A DNA stretch of 35,466 nt from positions 1 to 35,466 of the forward strand of contig WPIO01000500.1 in the NCBI GenBank assembly GCA_009760855.2. Direction: 5' to 3'. The DNA comes from Cristatella mucedo. Lineage: Eukaryota > Bryozoa > Phylactolaemata > Cristatellidae. Positions 1-13,901 of this stretch are shown piece by piece (positions within the stretch are counted from its first letter, which is position 1; each line of letters opens with the position of its first letter). Both the position numbers and the translations under genes were made by a program. The notes beneath the pieces are model-generated. The model was not told where the DNA came from. It did not search any database and saw nothing but the letters and a program-made list of their open reading frames with translations.

Positions 1-3000
1 TAAAGCATTTTCGCACGTAAATAACACGTTTTCGCACGAGTTTGCAGCAGATCGCGGAATATGTAGAAACTTCAAATCTGCATGTCGGAGCGTGTGCTGG
101 CTGGCAGCAGAGTGCTGCCACCTTGTTTAAAGCATTTCGCACGTAAATAACACGTTTCGCACCAGTTCGCAGCAGATCGCGGAATATGTAGAAACTTCAA
201 ATCTGCATGTCGGAGCGTGCCCTGGCTGGCAGCAGAGTGCTGCACCTTGTTTAAAGCATTTCGCACGTAAATAACACGTTTCGCACGAGTTCGCAGCAGA
301 TCGCGGAATATGTAGAAACATCAAATCTGCGTGTCGGAGCGTGCCCTGGCTGGCAGTAGAGTGCTGCACCTTGTTTAAAGCATTTCGCACGTAAATAACA
401 CGTTTCGCACCAGTTCGCAGCAGATCGCGGAATATGTAGAAACTTCAAATCTGCATGTCGGAGCTTGAGCTTGCTGGCAGCAGAGTGCTGCACCTTGTTT
501 AAAGCATTTCTCACGTAAATAACACGTTTCGCACCAGTTTCCAGCAGATCGCGGAATATGTAGAAACTTCAAATCTGCATGTCGAGCGTGTGCTGGCTGG
601 CAGCAGAGTGCTGCACCTTGTTTAAAGCATTTCGCACGTAAATAACACGTTTCGCACGAGTTCGCAGCAGATCGCGGAATATGTTGAAACATCAAATCTG
701 CATGTCGGAGCGTGCCCTGGCTGGCAGCAGAGTGCTGCACCTTGTTTAAAGCATTTCGCACGTAAATAACACGTTTTGCACGAGTTCGCAGCAGATTGCG
801 GAATATGTAGAAACTTCAAATCTGCATGTCGGAGCGTGCGCTTGCTGGCAGCAGAGTGCTGCACCTTGTTTAAAGCATTTCGCACGTAAATAACACGTTT
901 CGCACCAGTTCCCAGCAGATCGCGGAATATCTAGTAAGTTCAAATCTGCATGTCCGAGCGTGTGCTGGCTGGCAGCAGAGTGCTGCACCATGTTTAAAGC
1001 ATTTCGCACGTAAATAACACGTTTCGCACGAGTTCGCAGCAGATCGCGGAATATGTAGAAACATCAAATCTGCATGTCGGAGCGTGCCCTGGCTGGCAGC
1101 AGAGTGCTGCACCTTGTTTAAAGCATTTCGCACGTAAATAACACGTTTCGCACGAGTTCGCAGCAGATGGCGGAATATGTAGAAACTTCAAATCTGCATG
1201 TCGGAGCGTGTGCTTGCTGGCAGCAGAGTGCTGCACCATGTTTAAAGCATTTCGCACGCAAATAACACGTTTCGCACGAGTTCGCAGCAGATCGCGGAAT
1301 ATGTAGAAACTTCAAATCTGCATGTCCGAGCGTGTGCTGGCTGGCAGCAGAGTGCTGCACCTTGTTTAAAGCATTTCGCACGTAAATAACACGTTTCGCA
1401 CGAGTTCGCAGCAGATCGCGGAATATGTAGAAACTTCAAATCTGCATGTCGGAGCGTGCGCTTGCTGGCAGCAGAGTGCTGCACCTTGTTTAAAGCATTT
1501 CGCACGTAAATAACACGTTTCGCACGAGTTCGCAGCAGATCGCGGAATATGTAGAAACATCAAATCTGCGTGTCGGAGCGTGCCCTGGCTGGCAGCAGAG
1601 TGCTGCACCTTGTTTAAAGCATTTCGCACGTAAATAACACGTTTCGCACCAGTTCGCAGCAGATCGCGGAATATGTAGAAACATCAAATCTGCATGTCGG
1701 AGCGTGCCCTGGCTGGCAGCAGAGTGCTGCACCTTGTTTAAAGCATTTCGCACGTAAATAACACGTTTCGCACGAGTTTGCAGCAGATCGCGGAATATGT
1801 AGAAACTTCAAATCTGCATGTCGGAGCTTGTGCTTGCTGGCAGCAGAGTGCTGCACCTTGTTTAAAGCATTTCGCACGTAAATAACACGTTTCGCACGAG
1901 TTCGCAGCAGATCGCGGAATATGTAGAAAGTTCAAATCTGCATGTCGGAGCGTGCCCTGGCTGGCAGCAGAGTGCTGCACCTTGTTTAAAGCATTTCGCA
2001 CGTAAATAACACGTTTCGCACGAGTTCGCAGCAGATCGCGGAATACGTAGCAACTTCAAATCTGCATGTCGGAGCGTGTGCTGGCTGGCAGCAGAGTGCT
2101 GCACCTTGTTTAAAGCATTTCGCACGTAAATAACACGTTTCGCACGAGTTCGCAGCAGATCGCGGAATATGTAGAAACATCAAATCTGCATGTCGGAGCG
2201 TGCCCTGGCTGGCAGCAGAGTGCTGCACCTTGTTTTAAAGCATTTCGCACGTAAATAACACGTTTCGCACCAGTTCGCAGCAGATCGCGGAATATGTAGA
2301 AACATCAAATCTGCATGTCGGAGCGTGCCCTGGCTGGCAGCAGAGTGCTGCACCTTGTTTAAAGCATTTCGCACGTAAATAACACGTTTCGCACGAGTTT
2401 TCAGCAGATCGCGGAATATGTAGAAACTTCAAATCTGCATGTCGGAGCGTGTGCTGGCTGGCAGCAGAGTGCTGCACCTTGTTTAAAGCATTTCGCATGT
2501 AAATAAAACGTTTCGCACCAGTTCGCAGCAGATGGCGGAATACGTAGAAACATCAACTCTGCGCGTAGGAGCGTGCCCTGGCTGGCAGCAGAGTGCTGCA
2601 CCTTGTTTAAAGCATTTCGCACGTAAATAACACGTTTCGCACGAGTTCGCAGCAGATCGCGGAATATGTAGAAACTTCAAATCTGCATGTCGGAGCGTGT
2701 GCTGACTGGCAGCAGAGTTCTGCACCATGTTTAAAGCATTTCGCACGTAAATAACACGTTTCGCACGAGTTCGCAGCAGATCGCGGAATATAAAGAAACT
2801 ACAAATCTGCATGTCGGAGCTTGTGCTGACTGGCAGCAGAGTGCTGCACTATGTTTAAAGCATTTCGCACGTAAATAACACGTTTCGCACGAGTTCGCAG
2901 CAGATCGCGGAATATGTAGAAACATCAAATCTGCGTGTCGGAGCGTGCCCTGGCTCACAGCAGAGTGCTGCACCTTGTTTAAAGCATTTCGCGAGTTCGC

Positions 3001-6000
3001 AGCAGATCGCGGAATATGTAGAAACTTCTAATCTGCATGTCCGAGCGTGTGCTGGCTGGCAGCAGAGTGCTGCACCTTGTTTAAAGCATTTCGCACGTAA
3101 ATAACACGTTTCGCACGAGTTCGCAGTAGATCGCGAAACATGTAGAAACATCAAATCTGCGTGTCGGAGCGTGCCCTGGCTGGCAGCAGAGTGCTGCACC
3201 TTGTTTAAAGCATTTCGCACGTAAATAACACGTTTCGCACGAGTTCGCGGCAGATCGTGGAATATGTAGAAACATCAAATCTGCATGTCGGAGCGTGTGC
3301 TTGCTGGCAGCAGAGTGCTGCACCTTGTGTAAAGAATTTCGCACGTAAATAACACGTTTCGCACGAGTTCGCAGCAGATCGCCGAATATCTAGTAAGTTC
3401 AAATCTGCATGTCGGAGCGTGCCCTGGCTGGCAGCAGAGTGCTGCACCTTGTTTAAAGCATTTCGCACGTAAATAACACGTTTCGCACGAGTTCGCAGCA
3501 GATCGCGGAATATGTAGAAAGTTCAAATCTGCATGTCGGAGCGTGTGCTGGCTGGCAGCAGAGTGCTGCACCATGTTTAAAGCATTTCGCACGTAAATAA
3601 CACGTTTCGCACGAGTTCGCAGCAGATCGCGGAATATGTAGAAACTTCAAATCTGCATGTCGGAGCGTGTGCTTGCTGGCTGGCAGCAGAGTGCTGCACC
3701 TTGTTTAAAGCATTTCGCACGTAAATAACACGTTTCGCACGAGTTTGCAGCAGATCGCGGAATATGTAGAAACTTCAAATCTGCATTTCGGAGCGTGCGC
3801 TGGCTGGCAGCAGAGTGCTGCACCTTGTTTAAAGCATTTCGCACGTAAATAACACGTTTCGCACCAGTTCGCAGCAGATCGCGGAATATGTACAAACATC
3901 AAATCTGCGTGTCGGAGCGTGCCCTGGCTGGCAGCAGAGTGCTGCACCTTGTTTAAAGCATTTCGCACGTAAATAACACGTTTCGCACGAGTTCGCAGCA
4001 GATCGCGGAATATGTAGAAACTTCAAATCTGCATGTCGGAGCGTGGGCTGACTGGCAGCAGAGTGCTGCACCATGTTTAAAGCATTTCGCACGTAAATAA
4101 CACGTTTCGCACGAGTTCGCACCAGATCGCGGAATGTGTAGAAATTTCAAATCTGCATGTCGGAGCGTGCGCTGACTGGCAGCAGAGTGCTGCACCATGT
4201 TTAAAGCATTTCGCACGTAAATAACACGTTTCGCACGAGTTCGCAGCAGATCGCGGAATATGTAGAAACTTCAAATCTGCATGTCAGAGCGTGTGCTTGC
4301 TGGCAGCAGAGTGCTGCACCTTGTTTAAAGCATTTCGCACGTAAATAACACGATTCGCACGAGTTCGCAGCAGATCGCGGAATATGTAGAAACTTCAAAT
4401 CTGCATGTCGGAGCGTGCCCTGGCTGGCAGCAGAGTGCTGCACCTTGTTTAAAGCATTTCGCACGTAAATAACACGTTTCGCACGAGTTCGCAGCAGATC
4501 GCGGAATATGTAGAAACATCAAATCTGCATGTCGGAGCGTGCCCTGGCTGGCAGCAGAGTGCTGCACCTTGTTTAAAGCATTTCGCACGTAAATAACACG
4601 TTTCGCACCAGTTCGCAGCAGATCGCGGAATATGTCAAAACTTCAAATCTGCATGTCGGAGCGTGGGCTGGCTGGCAGCAGAGTGCTGCACCTTGTTTAA
4701 AGCATTTCGCACGTAAATAACACGTTTCGCACCAGTTTGCAGCAGATCGCGGAATATGTAGAAACATCAAATCTGCGTGTCGGAGCGTGCCCTGGCTGGC
4801 AGCAGAGTGCTGCACCTTGTTTAAAGCATTTCGCACGTAAATAACACGTTTCGCACGAGTTCGCAGCAGATCGCGGAATATGTAGAAACTTCAAATCTGC
4901 ATGTCGGAGCGTGTGCTGGCTGGCAGCAGAGTGCTGCACCTTGTTTAAAGCATTTCGCACGTAAATAACACGTTTCGCACGAGTTCGCAGCAGATCGCGG
5001 AATATGTAGAAACATCAAATCTGCGTGTCGGAGCGTGCCCTGGCTGGCAGCAGAGTGCTGCACCTTGTTTAAAGCATTTCGCACGTAAATAACACGTTTC
5101 GCACCAGTTTGCAGCAGATCGCGGAATATGTAGAAACTTCAAATCTGCATGTCGGAGCGTGTGCTGGCTTGCTGGCAGCAGAGTGCTGCACCTTGTTTAA
5201 AGCATTTCGCACGTAAATAACACGTTTCGCACAAGTTCGAAGCAGATCGCGGAATATGTAGAAACTTCAAATCTGCATGTCGGAGCGTGTGCTTGCTGGC
5301 AGCAGAGTGCTGCCCTTGTGTTTAAAGCATTTCGCACGTAAATAACACGTTTCGCACGAGTTCGCAGCAGATCGCGGAATATGTAGAAAGTTCAAATCTG
5401 CATGTCGGAGCGTGTGCTGGCTGGCAGCAGAGTGCTGCACCTTGTTTAAAGCATTTCGCACGTAAATAACACGTTTCGCACGAGTTCGCAGCAGATCGCG
5501 GAATATGTAGAAACATCAAATCTGCGTGTCGGAGCGTGCCCTGGCTGGCAGCAGAGTGCTGCACCTTGTTTAAAGCATTTCGCACGTAAATAACACGTTT
5601 CGCACGAGTTCGCAGCAGATCGCGGAATCTGTAGAAACTTCAAATCTGCATGTCGGAGCGTGTGCCGGGCTGGCAGCAGAGTGCTGCACCTTGTTTAAAG
5701 CATTTCGCACGTAAATAACACGTTTCGCACCAGTTCGCAGCAGATCGCGGAATATGTAGAAACATCAAATCTGCGTGTCGGAGCGTGCCCTGGCTGGCAG
5801 CAGAGTGCTGCACCTTGTTTAAAGCATTTCGCACGTAAATAACACGTTTCGCATGCAGTTTGCAGCAGCAGATCGCCGTATATGTAGAAACTTAAAATCT
5901 GCATGTCGGAGCTTGTGCTTGCTGGCAGCAGAGTGCTGCACCGTGTTTAAAGCATTTCCCACGTAAATAACACGTTTCGCACGAGTTCGCAGCAGATCGC

Positions 6001-8682
6001 GGAATATGTAGAAACTTCAAATCTGCATGTCCGAGCGTGTGCTGGCTGGCAGCAGAGTGCTGCACCTTGTTTAAAGCATTTCGCACGTAAATAACACGTT
6101 TCGCACGAGTTCGCAGCAGATCGCGGAATATGTAGAAACTTCAAATCTGCATGTCGGAGCGTGCCCTGGCTGGCAGCAGAGTGCTGCACCTTGTTTAAAG
6201 CATTTCGCACGTAAATAACACGTTTCGCACGAGTTCGCAGCAGATCGCGAATATGTAGAAACATCAAATCTGCATGTCGGAGCGTGTGCTGGCTGGCAGC
6301 AGAGTGCTGCACCTTGTTTAAAGCATTTCGCACGTAAATAACACGTTTCGCACCAGTTCGCAGCAGATCGCGGAATATGTAGAAACATCAAATCTGCATG
6401 TCGGAGCGTGCCCTGGCTGGCAGCAGAGTGCTGCACCATGTGTTTAAAGCATTTCGCACGTAAATAAGACGTTTCGCACGAGTTCCCAGGAGATCGCGGA
6501 ATATATAGAAACTTCAAATCTGCATGTCGGAGCGTGGGCTGGCTGGCAGCAGAGTGCTGCACCTTGTTTAAAGCATTTCGCACGTAAATAACACGTTTCG
6601 CACGAGTTCGCAGCAGATCGCGGAATATGTAGTAAAACTTCAAATCTGCATGTCGGAGCGTGTGCTGGCTGGCAGCAGAGTGCTGCACCTTGTTTAAAGC
6701 ATTTCGCACGTAAATAACACGTTTCGCACGAGTTCGCAGCAGATCGCGGAATATGTAGAAACTTCAAATCTGCATGTCGGAGCGTGTGCTGGCTGGCAGC
6801 AGAGTGCTGCACCTTGTTTAAAGCATTTCGCACGTAAATAACACGTTTCGCACGAGTTCGCAGCAGATCGCGGAATATGTAGAAACATCAAATCTGCATG
6901 TCGGAGCGTGCCCTGGCTGGCAGCAGAGTGCTGCACCTTGTTTAAAGCATTTCGCACGTAAATAACACGTTTCGCACCAGTTCGCAGCAGATCGCGGAAT
7001 ATGTCGAAACTTCAAATCTGCGTGTCGGAGCGTGCCCTGGCTGGCAGCAGAGTGCTGCACCTTGTTTAAAGCATTTCGCACGTAAATAACACGTTTCGCA
7101 CCAGTTCGCAGCAGATCGCGGAATATGTAGAAACTTCAAATCTGCATGTCGGAGCGTGCTGGCTGGCTGGCAGCAGAGTGCTGCACCTTGTTTAAAGCAT
7201 TTCGCACGTAAATAACACGTTTCGCACGAGTTCGCAGCAGATCGCGGAATATGTAGAAACTTCAAATCTGCATGTCGGAGCGTGTGCTGGCTGGCAGCAG
7301 AGTGCTGCACCCTTGTTTAAAGCATTTCGCACGTAAATAACACGTTTCGCACGAGTTCGCAGCAGATCGCGGAATATGTAGAAACATCAAATCTGCATGT
7401 CGGAGCGTGCCCTGGCTGGCAGCAGAGTGCTGCACCTTGTTTAAAGCATTTCGCACGTAAATAACACGTTTTCGCACGAGTTCGCAGCAGATCGCGGAAT
7501 ATGTAGAAACTTCAAATCTGCATGTCCGAGCGTGTGCTGGCTGGCAGCAGAGTGCTGCACCTTGTTTAAAGCATTTCGCACGTAAATAACACATTTTTCG
7601 CACCAGTTCGCAGCAGATCGCGGAATATGTAGAAAACATCAAATCTGCATGTCGGAGCGTGTGCCGGCTGGCAGCAGAGTGCTGCACCTTGTTTAAAGCA
7701 TTTCGCACGTAAATAACACGTTTCGCACGATTTCGCAGCAGATCGCGGAATATGTAGAAACTTCAAATCTGCATGTCGGAGCGTGTGCTGGCTGGCAGCA
7801 GAGTGCTGCACCTTGTTTAAAGCATTTCGCACGTAAATAACACGTTTCGCACGAGTTCGCAGCAGATCGCGGAATATGTAGAAACATCAAATATGCGTGT
7901 CGGAGCGTGCCCTGGCTGGCAGCAGAGTGCTGCACCTTGTTTAAAGCATTTCGCACGTAAATAACACGTTTCGCACGAGTTCGCAGCAGATCGCGGAATA
8001 TGTAGAAACATCAAATCTGCATGTCGGAGGAGCGTGTGCTGGCTGGCAGCAGAGTGCTTCACCTTGTTTAAAACATTTCGCACGTAAATAACACGTTTCG
8101 CACGAGTTCGCAGCAGATTGCGGAATATGTAGAAACTTCAAATCTGCATGTCGGAGCGTGTGCTGGCTGGCAGCAGAGTGCTGCACCTTGTTTAAAGCAT
8201 TTCGCACGTAAATAACACGTTTCGCACGAGTTCGCAGCAGATCCTGGATTACCTAGAAACTTCAAATCTGCATGTCGGAGCGTGTGCTGGCTGGCAGCAG
8301 AGTGCTGCACCTTGTTTAAAGCATTTCGCACGTAAAAACACGTTTCGCACCAGTTCGCGGCAGATCGCGGAATATGTAGAAACATCAAATCTGCATGTCG
8401 GAGCGTGTGCTGGCTGGCAGCAGAGTGCTGCACCTTGTTTAAAGCATTTCGCACGTAAATAACACGTTTCGCACCAGTTCGCAGCAGATCGCGGAATATG
8501 TAGAAACTTCAAATCTGCGTGTCGGAGCGTACCCTGGCTGGCAGCAGAGTGCTGCACCTTGTTTAAAGCATTTCGCACGTAAATAACACGTTTCGCACCA
8601 GTTCCCAGCAGATCGCGGAATATGTAGAAACATCAAATCTGTGCGTAGGAGCGTGCCCTGGCTCATAGCAGAGTGCTGCACC
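1..8682. repeat. Domain 1: mixed monomeric units
   Basis: About 70 units with irregular succession of two main classes. One class carries GAAACATC, CTGCGTGTC and TGCCCTGG in varying combinations. The other carries GAAACTTC, CTGCATGTC and TGTGCTGG or GCTTGCTGG. CACGAG and CACCAG alternate without a fixed order. I could not find a repeating multi-unit order here apart from the 2,975-3,448 segment. Most unit lengths are exactly 124 bp over long runs, for example 622 to 2,107. An H8-like unit with the GCATGCAGTT marker sits at 5,851. Confidence 0.75.
2975..3448. repeat. Partial block E: shortened H9-like unit, H1-like, Hx, H4-like
   Basis: Four successive units carry rare markers in the same order as at 11,909-12,300. 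The first unit (2,975-3,076) is 102 bp, lacking 22 bp between its first two TTCGC boxes, and has the ACTTCTAATC and GTCCGAG markers. The second has CAGTAGATCGCGAAACATG (3,124-3,142). The third has TCGCGGCAGATCGTGG. The fourth begins TTGTGTAAAGAATTTC and has ATATCTAGTAAG. The unit just before ends TGGCTCACAGC, an H7-type ending. This places a relic of the higher-order block about 5.6 kb before its first full copy. Confidence 0.75.
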
Positions 8683-10173
8683 TTGTATAAAGCATTTCGC
8701 ACGTAAATAACACGTTTCGCACCAGTTTGCAGCAGATGGCGGTATATGTAGAATCTTCAAATCTGCATGTCGGAGCTTGGGCTGGCTGGCATCAGAGTGC
8801 TGCACCATGTTTATAGCATTTCGCACGTAAATAACACGTTTCCCACCAGTTTGCAGCAGATCGCGGAATATGTAGAAACATCAAATCTGCGTGTCGGAGA
8901 GTGCCCTGGCTGGCAGCAGAGTGCTGCACCTTGTTTAAAGCATTTCGCACTTAAATAACACGTTCGCACGAGTTCGCAGCAGATCGCGGAATATGTAGAA
9001 ACTTCTAATCTGCATGTCCGAGCGTGTGCTGGCTGGCAGCAGAGTGCTGCACCTCGTTTAAATCATTTCGCACGTAAATAACACGTTTCGCACGAGTTCG
9101 CAGTAGATCGCGAAACATGTTGAAACATCAAATCTGCGTGTCGGAGCGTGCCCTGGCTGGCAGCAGAGTGCTGCACCTTGTTTAAAGCATTTCGCACGTA
9201 AATAACACGTTTCCCACCAGTTTGAAGCAGATCGCGGAATATGTAGAAACTTCAAATCTGCATGTCGGAGCGTGCGCTTGCTGGCAGCAGAGTGCTGCAC
9301 CTTGTTTGAAGGATTTCGCACTTAAATAACACGTTTCGCACCAGTTCGCAGCAGCAGATCGCGGAATATGTAGAAACTTCAAATCTGCATGTCGGAGCGT
9401 GCGCTTGCAGGCAGCAGAGTGCTGCACCTAGTGTAAAGAATTTCGCACGTAAATAACACGTTTCGCACGAGTTGGCAGCAGATCGCGGAATATCTAGTAA
9501 GTTCAAATCTGCATGTCCGAGCGTGTGCTGGCTGGCAACAGAGTGCTGTACTATGTTTAAAGCATTTCGCACGTAAATAACACGTTTCGCACGAGTTCGC
9601 AGCAGATCGCTGAATATGTAGAAACATCAAATCTGCGTGTGGGAGCGCACCCTGGCTGGCAGCAGAGTGCAGCACCATGTTTAAAGCATTTCGCACGTAA
9701 ATAACACGTTTCGCACGAGTTCGCAGCAGATCGCGGAATATGTAGAAACATCAAATCTGCTTGTCGGAGCGCACCCGGGCTGGCAGCAGAGTGCTGCACC
9801 TTGTTTAAAGCATTTCGCATGTAAATAACACGTTTCGCACCAGTTCGCAGCAGATGGCAGAATATGTAGAAACATCAAATCTGCGTGGCGGAGCGTGCCC
9901 TGGCTCACAGCAGAGTGCTGCACCTTGTTTAAAGCATTTCGCACGTAAATAACACATTTCGAATGCAGTTTGCAGCAGATGGCCGTATATGTAGAAATTT
10001 AAAATCTGCATGTCGGAGCTTGTGCTAGCTGGCAGCAGAGTGCTGCACCATGTTTAAAGCATTTCGCACGCAAATAACACGTTTCGCACGAGTTCGCAGC
10101 AGATCACGGAATATGTAGAAACTTCTAATCTGCATGTCCGAGCGTGTGCTGGCTGGCAGCAGAGTGCTGCACC
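8683..10173. repeat. Twelve-unit segmental duplication, copy A
   Basis: This segment and 18,203-19,690 share the same twelve variant units in the same order. The offset is 9,520 bp for the first part and 9,517 bp after a GCA triplet insertion in copy A near 9,352. Shared rare states include TAGAATCTTC, CTGGCATCAG, GTCGGAGAGTGCC, the one-T-short AACACGTTCGC, and the whole H1-H9 series. Copy A differs at a small number of sites, such as TTTATAGC (8,811), TTTGAAGG (9,305) and CTAGTGTAAAGAA (9,428) where copy C has a standard start. Confidence 0.85.
9054..10173. repeat. Nine-unit higher-order repeat H1-H9, copy A
   Basis: Each unit is defined by private markers. H1: TCGTTTAAATC and TCGCGAAACATG. 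H2: TTCCCACCAGTTTGAAG. H3: GGATTTCGCACTTAAAT. H4: TAGTGTAAAGAATTTC, GTTGGCAG, ATCTAGTAAG. H5: CTGTACTATG before it, ATCGCTGAAT, GTGGGAGCGCACC. H6: GTGCAGCACCATG before it, CTGCTTGTCGG, GCACCCGGG. H7: GCATGTAAAT, GGCAGAATATG, GTGGCGGAG, GCTCACAGC. H8: CACATTTCGAATGCAG, GGCCGTATATG, TTTAAAATC. H9: GCACGCAAATAAC, ATCACGG, ACTTCTAATC. Length is 1,120 bp because H8 has one extra base and one unit has an extra GCA. Confidence 0.83.
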
Positions 10174-11536
10174 TCGTTTAAATCATTTCGCACGTAAATA
10201 ACACGTTTCGCACGAGTTTGCAGCAGATCGCGGAATATGTAGAAACTTCAAATCTGCTTGTCGGAGCGTGCCCTGGCTGGCAGCAGAGTGCTGCACCTTG
10301 TTTAAAGCATTTCGCACGTAAATAACACGTTTCGCACGAGTTCGCAGCAGATCGCAGAATATGTAGAAACATCAAATCTGCATGTCGGAGCGTGCCCTGG
10401 CTGGCAGCAGAGTGCTGCACCTTGTTTAAAGCATTTCGCACGTAAATAACACGTTTCGCACGAGTTCGCAGCAGATCGCGGAATATGTAGAAACATCAAA
10501 TCTGCATGTCGGAGCGTGTGCTTGCTGGCAGCAGAGTGCTGCACCATGTTTAAAGCATTTCGCACGTAAATAACACGTTTCGCACGAGTTCGCAGCAGAT
10601 CGCTGAATATGTAGAAACTTCAAATCTGCATGTCGGAGCGTGTGCTGGCTGGCAGCAGAGTGCTGCACCTTGTTTAAAGCATTTCGCACGTAAATAACAC
10701 GTTTCGCACGAGTTCGCAGCAGATCGCAGAATATGTAGAAACATCAAATCTGCATGTCGGAGCGTGCCCTGGCTGGCAGCAGAGTGCTGCACCTTGTTTA
10801 AAGCATTTCGCACGTAAATAACACGTTTCGCACGAGTTCGCAGCAGATCGCGGAATATGTAGAAACATCAAATCTGCATGTCGGAGCGTGTGCTGGCTGG
10901 CAGCAGAGTGCTGCACCTTGTTTAAAGCATTTCGCACGTAAATAACACGTTTCGCACGAGTTCGCAGCAGATCGCTAAATATGTAGAAACATCAAATCTG
11001 CATGTCGGAGCGTGACCTGGCTGGCAGCAGAGTGCTGCACCTTTTTTAAAGCATTTCGCACGTAAATAACACGTTTCGCACCAGTTTGCAGCAGATCGCG
11101 GAATATGTAGAAACTTCAAATCTGCATGTCGGAGCGTGTGCTGGCTGGCAGCAGAGTGCTGCACCTTGTTTAAAGCATTTCGCACGTAAATAACACGTTT
11201 CGCACGAGTTCGCAGCAGATCGCTGAATAAGTAGAAACTTCAAATCTGCATGTCGGAGCGTGTGCTGGCTGGCAGCAGAGTGCTGCACTTGTTTAAAGCA
11301 TTTCGCACGTAAATAACACGTTTCGCACGAGTTTGCAGCAGATCGCGGAATATGTAGAAAGTTCAAATCTGCATGTCGGAGCGTGTGCTGGCTGGCAGCA
11401 GAGTGCTGCACCTTGTTTAAAGCATTTCGCACGTAAATAACACGTTTCGCACGAGTTCGCAGCAGATCGCGGAATATGTAGAAACATCAAATCTGCGTGT
11501 CGGAGCGTGCCCTGGCTGGCAGCAGAGTGCTGCACC

Positions 11537-12300
11537 TTGTTTAAAGCATTTCGCACGTAAATAACACGTTTCGCACGAGTTCGCAGCAGATCGCGGAATA
11601 TGTAGAAACATCAAATCTGCATGTCGGAGCGCGCCCTGGCTGGCAGCAGAGTGCTGCACCTTGTTTAAAGCATTTCGCATGTAAATAACACGTTTCGCAC
11701 CAGTTCGCAGCAGATGGCAGAATATGTAGAAACATCAAATCTGCGTGGCGGAGCGTGCCCTGGCTCACAGCAGAGTGCTGCACCTTGTTTAAAGCATTTC
11801 GCACGTAAATAACACATTTCGAATGCAGTTTGCAGCAGATGGCCGTATATGTAGAAACTTAAAATCTGCATGTCGGAGCTTGTGCTTGCTGGCAGCAGAG
11901 TGCTGAACCATGTTTAAAGCATTTCGCACGCAAATAACACGTTTCGCACGATTTCGCAGCAGATCACGGAATATGTAGAAACTTCTAATCTGCATGTCCG
12001 AGCGTGTGCTGGCTGGCAGCAGAGTGCTGCACCTCGTTTAAATCATTTCGCACGTAAATAACACGTTTCGCACGAGTTCGCAGTAGATCGCGAAACATGT
12101 AGAAACATCAAATCTGCGTGTCGGAGCGTGCCCTGGCTGGCAGCAGAGTGCTGCACCGTGTTTAAAGCATTTCCCACGTAAATAACACGTTTCGCACGAG
12201 TTCGCGGCAGATCGTGGAATATGTAGAAACATCAAATCTGCATGTCGGAGCGTGTGCTTGCTGGCAGCAGAGTGCTGCACCTTGTGTAAAGAATTTCGCA
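11537..12300. repeat. Partial higher-order block D: H6-like, H7, H8, H9, H1, Hx
   Basis: H7 to H9 match copy A with an offset of exactly 1,860 bp (15 units). H1 follows H9 directly (TTTAAATCATT at 12,041, TCGCGAAACATG at 12,088), again supporting a circular unit order. Then comes a unit with TTTCCCACG and TCGCGGCAGATCGTGG, followed by a TTGTGTAAAGAATTTC start at 12,282, the same order seen at 3,077-3,448. H8 here reads GAAACTTAAAATC and ends CTTGTGCTTGC, unlike GAAATTTAAAATC and GTGCTAGC in copies A, B and C. Confidence 0.78.
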
Positions 12301-13901
12301 CGTAAATAACACGTTTCGCACGAGTTCGCAGCAGATCGCGGAATATGTAGAAACATCAAATCTGCGTGTCGGAGCGTGCCCTGGCTGGCAGCAGAGTGCT
12401 GCACCTTGTTTAAAGCATTTCGCACGTAAATAACACGTTTCGCACCAGTTCGCAGCAGATCGCGGAATATGTAGAAACTTCAAATCTGCATGTCGGAGCG
12501 TGCCCTGGCTGGCAGCAGAGTGCTGCACCTTGTTTAAAGCATTTCGCACGTAAATAACACGTTTCGCACCAGTTCGCAGCAGATCGCGGAATATGTAGAA
12601 AATTTCAAATCTGCATGTCGGAGCGTGAGCTGGCTTGCAGCAGAAAGCTGCACCATGTTTAAAGCATTTCGCACGTAAATAACACGTTTCGCACCAGTTT
12701 CGCAGCAGATCGCGGAATATGTAGAAACTTCAAATCTGCATGTCGGAGCGTGTGCTGGCTGGCAGCAGAGTGCTGCACCTTGTTTAAAGCATTTCGCACG
12801 TAAATAACACGTTTCGCACGAGTTCGCAGCAGATCGCGGAATATGTAGAAACATCAAATCTGCGTGTCGGAGCGTGCCCTGGCTGGCAGCAGAGTGCTGC
12901 ACCTTGTGTTAAGCATTTCGCACGTAAATAACACGTTTCGCACGAGTTCGCAGCAGATCGCGGAATATGTAGAAACTTCAAATCTGCATGTCGAGCGTGT
13001 GTGTGCTGGCTGGACGCAGAGTGCTGCACCTTGTTTAAAGCATTTCGCACGTAAATAACACGTTTCGCACGAGTTCGCAGCAGATCGCGGAATATGTAGA
13101 AACATCAAATCTCTGCATGTCGGAGCGTGCCCTGGCTGGCAGCAGAGTGCTGCACCTTGTTTAAAGCATTTCGCACGTAAATAACACGTTTCGCACGAGT
13201 TCGCAGCAGATCGCGGAATATGTAGAAACATCAAATCTGCATGTCGGAGCGTGCCCTGGCTGGCAGCAGAGTGCTGCACCTTGTTTAAAGCATTTCGCAC
13301 GTAAATAACACGTTTTTCGCACGAGTTCGCAGCAGATCGCGGAATATGTAGAAACATCAAATCTGCATGTCGGAGCGTGTGCTGGCTGGCAGCAGAGTGC
13401 TGCACCTTGTTTAAAGCATTTCGCACGTAAATAACACGTTTCGCACGAGTTCGCAGCAGATCGCGGAATATGTAGAAACTTCAAATCTGCATGTCGGAGC
13501 GTGTGCTTGCTGGCAGCAGAGTGCTGCACCGTGTTTAAAGCATTTCCCACGTAAATAACACGTTTCGCACGAGTTCGCAGCAGATCGTGGAATATGTAGA
13601 AACATCAAATCTGCATGTCGGAGCGTGTGCTGGCTGGCAGCAGAGTGCTGCACCTTGTTTAAAGCATTTCGCACGTAAATAACACGTTTCGCACGAGTTC
13701 GCAGCAGATCGCAGAATATGTAAAAACATCAAATCTGCATGTCGGAGCGTGTGCTTGCTCGCAGCTGAGATCTGCACCATGTTTAAAGCATTTCGCACGT
13801 AAATAATACGTTTCGCACGAGTTCGCAGCAGATCGCGGAATATGTAGAAACTTCAAATCTGCGTGTCGGAGCGTGCCCTGGCTGGCAGCAGAGTGCTGCA
13901 C

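Noticed and set aside
1-8682. A regular dimeric or trimeric higher-order repeat in domain 1
   Set aside because: Reading the variable sites through the first twenty-one units gave no fixed period. AACATC, CTGCGTG and TGCCCTGG tend to go together but do not alternate regularly.
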